From an uncultured Muribaculaceae bacterium (GTDB lineage: Bacteria > Bacteroidota > Bacteroidia > Bacteroidales > Muribaculaceae), in the NCBI GenBank assembly GCA_934663645.1, contig CAKUKR010000061.1:1-14883 (forward strand): a stretch of DNA of 14,883 nt, read 5' to 3'. A model generated the notes under the pieces. That model had not been told where the DNA came from, made no database searches, and saw only the letters and a program-made list of their open reading frames with translations. Each line of letters opens with the position of its first letter. Position 1 is the stretch's first letter. The translations under genes were made by a program, and so were the position numbers. Shown piece after piece: positions 14,868-14,883 of this stretch.

Positions 14868-14875
14868 CAAAGTTA
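14868..14875 (-). promoter_or_regulatory. Candidate -7 promoter element of the rel operon
   Basis: The minus strand reads TAACTTTG, a full match to TAnnTTTG. Transcription would start near 14862-14865, giving a leader of about 36 nt to the ATG at 14826. The -33 region is outside the window. This element decides the start of rel: the GTG at 14868 cannot be translated from this transcript, and the ATG at 14859 would have only 3-6 nt of leader. Confidence 0.5.
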
Positions 14876-14883
14876 CAATTTTT

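Noticed and set aside
1..14883. tRNA, rRNA, CRISPR array, insertion sequence or phage attachment site
   Set aside because: I looked for clover-leaf-like segments, regularly spaced identical repeats, transposase or integrase motifs and flanking duplications, and saw none that stood up.

Overview
The window looks like chromosome from a gut-type Bacteroidales bacterium, most plausibly Muribaculaceae or a close relative. The evidence is: promoter elements of the Bacteroidetes kind (TAnnTTTG at -7, TTTG near -33), gene starts without Shine-Dalgarno sequences, a DUF4919 protein, a TPR/transmembrane/AraC regulator, and a large secreted beta protein ending in the YYNLQGIR...GGK tail common in this order. 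The family assignment is inference.

Layout. Positions 1-188 hold no convincing gene: a very GC-rich stretch, then a periodic inverted repeat. A WG-repeat lipoprotein (minus, 189-1382) is divergent from a greA-HIT operon (plus, 1652-2523). A perfect 11-bp hairpin separates HIT from the convergent gene for a 1279-residue secreted, adhesin-like protein (minus, 2610-6449). That gene is divergent from a membrane-anchored TPR/AraC regulator (plus, 6633-8321). Their 183-bp intergenic region carries two face-to-face -7 elements on one near-palindrome and a separate operator-like inverted repeat. A hairpin over the regulator's stop codon separates it from a five-gene minus-strand run. In transcription order that run is a bifunctional Rel (p)ppGpp synthetase/hydrolase (14826-12595), a 7TM-HD phosphodiesterase of the PgpH family (12554-10449), a small six-helix membrane protein (10397-9852), a DUF4919 envelope protein (9821-8979) and a SlyD-type FKBP prolyl isomerase with a cysteine-rich tail (8935-8363).

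How the genes may work together. Gaps of 30-51 bp and no visible internal promoter suggest that the last five genes form one operon. Its first two products belong to enzyme families that handle two second messengers, (p)ppGpp and c-di-AMP. The adhesin/regulator pair looks like a locally controlled surface-protein locus. greA-HIT is housekeeping. No tRNA, rRNA, CRISPR array, transposase or phage gene was seen. The most interesting signals are the shared promoter at 6501-6518 with its inverted repeat at 6561-6584, and the rel-pgpH pairing.
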